From JAMXLO01 sp035492535 (GTDB taxonomy: Bacteria > Pseudomonadota > Alphaproteobacteria > Acetobacterales > Acetobacteraceae): 11,492 bases of DNA. Location of the stretch: positions 1 to 11,492 of the forward strand of contig DATJJM010000168.1 in the NCBI GenBank assembly GCA_035492535.1, written 5' to 3'. Within the stretch, counting starts at the first letter, position 1. The number at the start of each line of letters is the position of its first letter. Positions 7,793 through 11,492 of this stretch are shown here, in pieces. The translations under genes and the position numbers were made by a program. The notes below the pieces were generated by a model. It did no database searches. It was not told the origin of the DNA and worked only from the letters and a program-made list of their open reading frames with translations.

Positions 7793-10700
7793 ATGCGCGT
7801 TGTCGGTATCGGGGCCTCTGCCGGCGGCGTTGAAGCCCTGACGGAGTTCTTCAGCAACGTGCCACTGAACAGCGGCATGGCCTATCTGGTCGTGCTGCAC
7901 CTGCTGCCGGGCCATGTGAGCCGGCTGCCCGAGATCATCGGACGGGTGACACCGATGCCGGTGGCACAGGCGACTGACGGCGCCGCGATCCAACCGGACC
8001 ATGTTTACGTCATCCCGCCGGACTCGCTGATGAGCGTGATGGATGGGCGCCTCCGCGTGCAGGAACCGTCGATGCCGGGGCATGGGCGGATGCCGATCGA
8101 CTTCCTGTTGAGCTCGATGGCGGCGGAATACGGCACTCGGGCCGTGGGCGTCGTGCTGTCCGGCGCCGGCAGCGATGGCGCGCTGGGTCTGAAGGCGATC
8201 AAGCAGGCCGAAGGATTCGCGGTGGCGCAGGGCAGCAACGGCAGCAGGCCGCGGCACACCGAGATGCCGCATGCCGCCATCGCCGCAAGCGCGGTCGATC
8301 TGGTGCTGCCCGCGGAGTACATCGCCGAGCGCATCGCGAGCCTGCCAATGGTGTCGCCCGAACCGGCGCCATCGGACGGCATCGATGATGAAGAGTCGCT
8401 GCCGCCCGAGGCACGGACGCAGATTGCCGATCTGATGCCGGTGATCTGCAACGTACTGCGAATGCAGCTCGGTCACGATTTCAGCGGCTACAAGCGGCCG
8501 ACATTCATGCGACGCGTTCACCGGCGGATGCAGTTTCTCGGGCTGGATGCTGCTGACTACGTCGATCGTTTGCAGACCGATCACCAAGAGGTGTCGCTGC
8601 TGTTCCATGACCTGCTGATTGGCGTGACCTCGTTCTTCCGCGACCCCGACACGTTCGAGACGCTGCGCAAGACCATCATCCCGCACCTGTTCGCCGGCCA
8701 CGCCCAGGACAGCGAGCTGCGTGTCTGGGTGCCAGGCTGCTCGACGGGCGAGGAAGCCTATTCGATCGCCATGCTGATCCGCGAGCACATGGTGACACTG
8801 CCGGCCGCGCCGCGCGTGCAGATCTTCGCCACCGACCTGGACGAGGCGGCCATCGCCCTGGCACGCGCGGGGCGCTATCCGGCAGCCCTGATCAAGGCGG
8901 TGCCAGAGGAATTCCTGGCGCGCTTCTTTGTGGCCGCCGATGCCAGCTATGTGGTGACGAAGGATGTCCGCGAGCTGTGCACGTTCTCGGTGCACAACCT
9001 GATCCGCGATCCGCCGTTCTCGCGGATGGATCTGATCTCGTGCCGGAACGTGCTGATCTATCTGGATGCCGATTTGCAGGCGCGGGTTGCGCACACCTTC
9101 CACTACGCCCTGGCGCAGGGTGGCGCGCTGCTGCTGGGCGGATCGGAGACGGTCACGCGCCATGCCGAACTGTTCGAGGCACTGGACAGGAAACACCGGA
9201 TTTTCCAGCGGAAGCGAGGGCCCTCGCCGCCGCTGCCGGTTGCGGAGTTCGGGGGGATGGATCGCATGGCATCCGTGGCGCGCGTGCACCGGCGCAGCGG
9301 CGGTTCGGTGACAACGGACAGCGCCCAGCTCGCCGGCGCGCGTGTGCTGGAACACTTTGCGCCGGCCTTCGTCGTGGTGAACGGTGCCGGCGAGGTACTG
9401 AGTTTCTCCAGCCGCACGGGCAAGTACCTGGAGGCGGCACCGGGCGCACCGACGCGCGACGTGGTGGCCATGGCACGGCGAGGCCTGAGGCCTGAACTGC
9501 GCAGTGTGCTGCGCACCGCGGTCGAGTCGGGCCGGGTGACGGTGCGCGATCATGTGCGGGTGCAGGTCAATGGCGGCGTGCAGGACATCGCCCTGACCGT
9601 GGAGCCGCTTGGGTCGGGCGAACCCGAGCAACTGTTCCTGGTGGTGTTCTCCGATATCAGCCTGATGCAGCCGCGCGATGAAAACGCTGTGCCCTCGTCG
9701 CAGGACGTCACGGTCGAGCAGATCGAACGCGAGCTGCGCGATACGCGCCAGCAGTTGCAGTCCACCAGCGAGGAGCACGAGACGGCGCTGGAAGAGCTGA
9801 AGTCCTCGAACGAGGAACTGCATTCGGTCAACGAGGAATTGCAATCGACCAACGAGGAGCTGGAGACCTCGCGCGAGGAAATCCAGTCGATGAACGAGGA
9901 GCTGCAAACGGTGAACACGCAGCTCAGCAGCAAGGTCGATGAGCTGGATCGGGTCAACGGTGACCTGCGCAACCTGTTCGAGAGCACCAAGGTCGCCACC
10001 ATCTTCCTGGACAAGTTCATGGTGATCCGCAATTTCACACCGGCGGTGAGCGGTATCTACAACCTGATCCCCGGCGATATCGGACGGCCGCTGACCGACA
10101 TCACCGCGCAGCTTGGCTACACGACGCTGGAAGAGGATTTTCGCCGCACGATGCAGATGCTGCAGCCGCTGGAGCGGCGTGTCACCAATCGCGGCGGCGA
10201 CACCCATTACCTGATGCGCGTGGCGCCGTACCGCACTGCCGACAACAAGGTGGATGGCGCGCTGATCACATTCGTGGACGTGACCAGGGTGGTGAAAGCG
10301 GAAGAAGCCAGCCACGTGCTGCTGGGTGAGTTGAACGAGCGGGTGCACGACGTGCTGGGCCTGGCGATCGAGCTGGCCAGCCGGGCGATGGATGAGTCGC
10401 CGGTGCCGGCGGCGTTCACCGCGCTGTATGAACGACGGATCGATGCGCTGCGGCGGGCCTGCACGCTGATCGAAAGCGACGCCTGGACGGGCCTGCAAAT
10501 GTACGACGTCCTGACGCAGGTGATGGCGTCGAATACCACGGAGCCACTCGGCAGCATTTCGTTCGGCGGACCGGTGATCGTGCTCAATCCGCGCGGCGTC
10601 CTGGCCATCGGCATCATCGCCCATGACCTGGCGCGGCAGTCGGTGGAAGGCGGCGCGCTGTCGGTGGAGGACGGACAGGTCAGGGTCGACTGGCAGATCG

Positions 10701-10906
10701 AGCGGGCGGCCGATGGCGTCAACCTGACGTGGGAGTGGAGCGAGAGCGGTGGTCCGGCCGGTGCCGCTCCGCTCGATGAATCGCTGGTGCGGTTGTGCGT
10801 CGAGCACGAACTGGGGGGCAGCGCGACCGTCGCCGGCGCGCCTGGTGCGCGGCACATCACGCTGACGATGACGCTGCGATCGGTGGCCGCGGGACCGGGC
10901 GCGTAA
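7793..10906 (+). CDS. CheB-CheR-PAS-coiled coil-PAS-HWE fusion with degenerate kinase domain
   Basis: This is a 1037-residue cytoplasmic signalling protein. The CheB methylesterase domain (1-185) has an intact triad: S9 in GIGASAGG, H36 in VVLHLLPGH, and D128 in GAGSDGALG. It lacks the CheB receiver domain. The CheR methyltransferase (about 208-475) has an N-terminal helical part and the SAM site VWVPGCSTGEEAYSIAM (311-327), with SCRNVLIYLD (416-425). A PAS-like domain (about 512-625) precedes a heptad coiled coil (about 642-725) and a second PAS domain (726-835). The C-terminus (836-1031) is an HWE/HisKA_2-type kinase fold. Its H-box LNHRVKN reads LNERVHD (phospho-His to E849, GAG 10337-10339). 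The N-box Asn is Q949, and GFG of the G-box is absent; WSESGGP (982-988) remains. It is probably a pseudokinase with active CheB/CheR modules. ATG 7793 is the start nearest the CheB fold; TTG 7781 and GTG 7769 are alternatives. Confidence 0.92.
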   Translation: MRVVGIGASAGGVEALTEFFSNVPLNSGMAYLVVLHLLPGHVSRLPEIIGRVTPMPVAQATDGAAIQPDHVYVIPPDSLMSVMDGRLRVQEPSMPGHGRMPIDFLLSSMAAEYGTRAVGVVLSGAGSDGALGLKAIKQAEGFAVAQGSNGSRPRHTEMPHAAIAASAVDLVLPAEYIAERIASLPMVSPEPAPSDGIDDEESLPPEARTQIADLMPVICNVLRMQLGHDFSGYKRPTFMRRVHRRMQFLGLDAADYVDRLQTDHQEVSLLFHDLLIGVTSFFRDPDTFETLRKTIIPHLFAGHAQDSELRVWVPGCSTGEEAYSIAMLIREHMVTLPAAPRVQIFATDLDEAAIALARAGRYPAALIKAVPEEFLARFFVAADASYVVTKDVRELCTFSVHNLIRDPPFSRMDLISCRNVLIYLDADLQARVAHTFHYALAQGGALLLGGSETVTRHAELFEALDRKHRIFQRKRGPSPPLPVAEFGGMDRMASVARVHRRSGGSVTTDSAQLAGARVLEHFAPAFVVVNGAGEVLSFSSRTGKYLEAAPGAPTRDVVAMARRGLRPELRSVLRTAVESGRVTVRDHVRVQVNGGVQDIALTVEPLGSGEPEQLFLVVFSDISLMQPRDENAVPSSQDVTVEQIERELRDTRQQLQSTSEEHETALEELKSSNEELHSVNEELQSTNEELETSREEIQSMNEELQTVNTQLSSKVDELDRVNGDLRNLFESTKVATIFLDKFMVIRNFTPAVSGIYNLIPGDIGRPLTDITAQLGYTTLEEDFRRTMQMLQPLERRVTNRGGDTHYLMRVAPYRTADNKVDGALITFVDVTRVVKAEEASHVLLGELNERVHDVLGLAIELASRAMDESPVPAAFTALYERRIDALRRACTLIESDAWTGLQMYDVLTQVMASNTTEPLGSISFGGPVIVLNPRGVLAIGIIAHDLARQSVEGGALSVEDGQVRVDWQIERAADGVNLTWEWSESGGPAGAAPLDESLVRLCVEHELGGSATVAGAPGARHITLTMTLRSVAAGPGA
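9809..9922 (+). repeat. Heptad-repeat coding segment (NEEL repeats)
   Basis: Within the CheB-CheR fusion, residues 673-710 repeat a seven-residue unit with Asn at 673, 680, 687, 701 and 708 (Arg at 694), mostly as NEEL followed by three polar residues. At DNA level this gives imperfect 21-base repeats. It forms the parallel coiled coil that links the two PAS domains in this protein family and would transmit signals along a dimer. Confidence 0.85.
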
Positions 10907-10911
10907 GACGA

Positions 10912-11286
10912 TCAGCGTGGCGTGAGCCGGAGCGTTGTGAAGCGCGCTTCGTCGGTGAGCACCATGTTCACGTACTGGGCGGGCTGGCGGCTGTACTTGG
11001 TGCGGAAGGCGGCGTCGATCGCGTCGTGGAGTGCCGGGTCCACGGCGGCGAAGGTGATGTCCTTTTCGATGCCGCCGGCCTTGATGCGGCCTTCGTGACG
11101 GAGCTGCGTGCCGCGATACCAGGCTGCCGTGCGTCCATACGCGGAGCGGACGTAGATGTCGTCGCCGGCCCGGGCGATCCAGATGATCACCGGCTTGCGC
11201 AATGTGCCGTCCGGGCGGAGGGCGGCGATCTCGATTTCCTCGGCGCGGCCGATCGTGTCGAGCTCGGCGGCGGTCCACGCGGTCAT
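10912..11286 (-). CDS. DUF2255 family protein
   Basis: This is a small cytoplasmic protein of 124 residues with no signal peptide. The pattern is that of DUF2255 proteins: WTAAELDTIGRAEEIEIAAL at the N-terminus, then a beta-rich core with RKPVIIWIARAGDDIYVRSA, AAWYRGTQL and GRIKAGGIEKDITF, and a C-terminal helix DAIDAAFRTKYS. The fold resembles small nitroreductase-like or pyridoxamine-oxidase-like barrels, but the function is unknown. The frame is open upstream to 11415, but ATG 11286 is chosen because it starts at the family N-terminus and overlaps the upstream tautomerase stop by four bases (ATGA), a sign of coupled translation. Its stop is 5 bp from the stop of the convergent CheB-CheR gene, leaving no room for a separate terminator. 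Confidence 0.88.
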   Translation of the reverse strand: MTAWTAAELDTIGRAEEIEIAALRPDGTLRKPVIIWIARAGDDIYVRSAYGRTAAWYRGTQLRHEGRIKAGGIEKDITFAAVDPALHDAIDAAFRTKYSRQPAQYVNMVLTDEARFTTLRLTPR

Positions 11287-11492
11287 GGCGGGTTGTAGCC
11301 GGGGCGCTTGTAGAGCCGGTCCGGATGGGCGGCGATGTCGGGCTGGTAGACCTTCGGGCCCCAGTCTTCCGGGGCGATGTCCTCGATGGCGACGGAGACC
11401 GCGTCTTCGGAGCAATTGGCGCCGGCCATGATCGCCTTGGTCACTTCCTGCGCGAGCTTCGCTTTCTGGTCTTCGGAGCGGCCGGTGTACAT
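11283..11492 (-). CDS. Tautomerase (4-oxalocrotonate tautomerase) family protein, 5' end outside the window
   Basis: The visible 69 residues match small tautomerases: MYTGRSEDQKAKLAQEVTKA, SEDAVSVAIEDIAPEDWG and a C-terminal VYQPDI...LYKRPGYNP. These enzymes use an N-terminal Pro, exposed after Met removal, to shuttle protons in keto-enol tautomerisation. That Pro would lie a few residues beyond the right edge, so the Met at 11490-11492 is probably internal (the family begins MP...VKMY) and the catalytic residue cannot be checked. The substrate is unknown. The stop overlaps the DUF2255 start by four bases, so the two are one operon on the minus strand. Confidence 0.87.
   Translation of the reverse strand: MYTGRSEDQKAKLAQEVTKAIMAGANCSEDAVSVAIEDIAPEDWGPKVYQPDIAAHPDRLYKRPGYNPP

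Noticed and set aside
7655..11278. Minus-strand open frame of about 1200 codons spanning the CheB-CheR gene and its flanks
   Set aside because: It mirrors the real genes in GC-rich DNA, where antisense frames rarely meet stops. Its translation is His/Arg/Gln/Pro-rich low complexity with no domain, and it also crosses DUF2255 in another frame of the same strand.

Overview
The window is GC-rich bacterial DNA with tightly packed, mostly co-directional genes. The order rpoZ - rsh - acpS - lepB - rnc - era, the single bifunctional Rsh in place of separate RelA and SpoT, and an HWE-type histidine kinase fold all point to an alphaproteobacterium. The family Acetobacteraceae (Rhodospirillales/Acetobacterales) is my best guess, from the flavour of the proteins and not from any search.

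Region 1 (1-5873, + strand) is conserved housekeeping DNA. It holds the acidic tail of RNA polymerase omega (rpoZ, cut by the window edge), the (p)ppGpp synthetase/hydrolase rsh, holo-ACP synthase acpS, a small EF-hand lipoprotein, signal peptidase I (lepB), RNase III (rnc) and the ribosome-assembly GTPase era. Gaps are short or absent apart from about 110 bp before lepB. This links transcription, stringent response, lipid and secretion functions and ribosome maturation in one transcription block. pdxJ and recO, often found in this block in alphaproteobacteria, are not here.

Region 2 (5874-6392) is a GC-rich double-hairpin, REP-like element followed by a MaoC/hot-dog dehydratase gene. The second hairpin overlaps that gene's Shine-Dalgarno sequence.

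Region 3 (6393-10906) is the most interesting part. It begins with an A/T-rich island carrying a perfect TATAAT, followed by three + strand genes: a short PAS protein ending in a FixL-like dimerisation segment; an unrecognised 160-residue helical protein; and a 1037-residue CheB-CheR-PAS-coiled coil-PAS-HWE protein. By motif alignment, both kinase-like proteins lack their phosphoacceptor histidine (Gln142 in the first, Glu849 in the second). The first has no ATPase domain, and the second has lost the N-box Asn and the glycine box. The CheB and CheR catalytic motifs look intact. The locus may be a signalling module that kept its PAS sensors and chemotaxis-type modification enzymes while abandoning histidine phosphotransfer. 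That is an inference from motif loss.

Region 4 (10912-11492, - strand) is a two-gene convergent unit: a tautomerase-family gene cut at its 5' end by the window edge, translationally coupled by a 4-base overlap to a DUF2255 gene. Only 5 bp separate the DUF2255 stop from the stop of the CheB-CheR fusion.

No tRNA, rRNA, CRISPR array, insertion sequence or attachment site was seen, and no gene-free stretch exceeds 300 bases.
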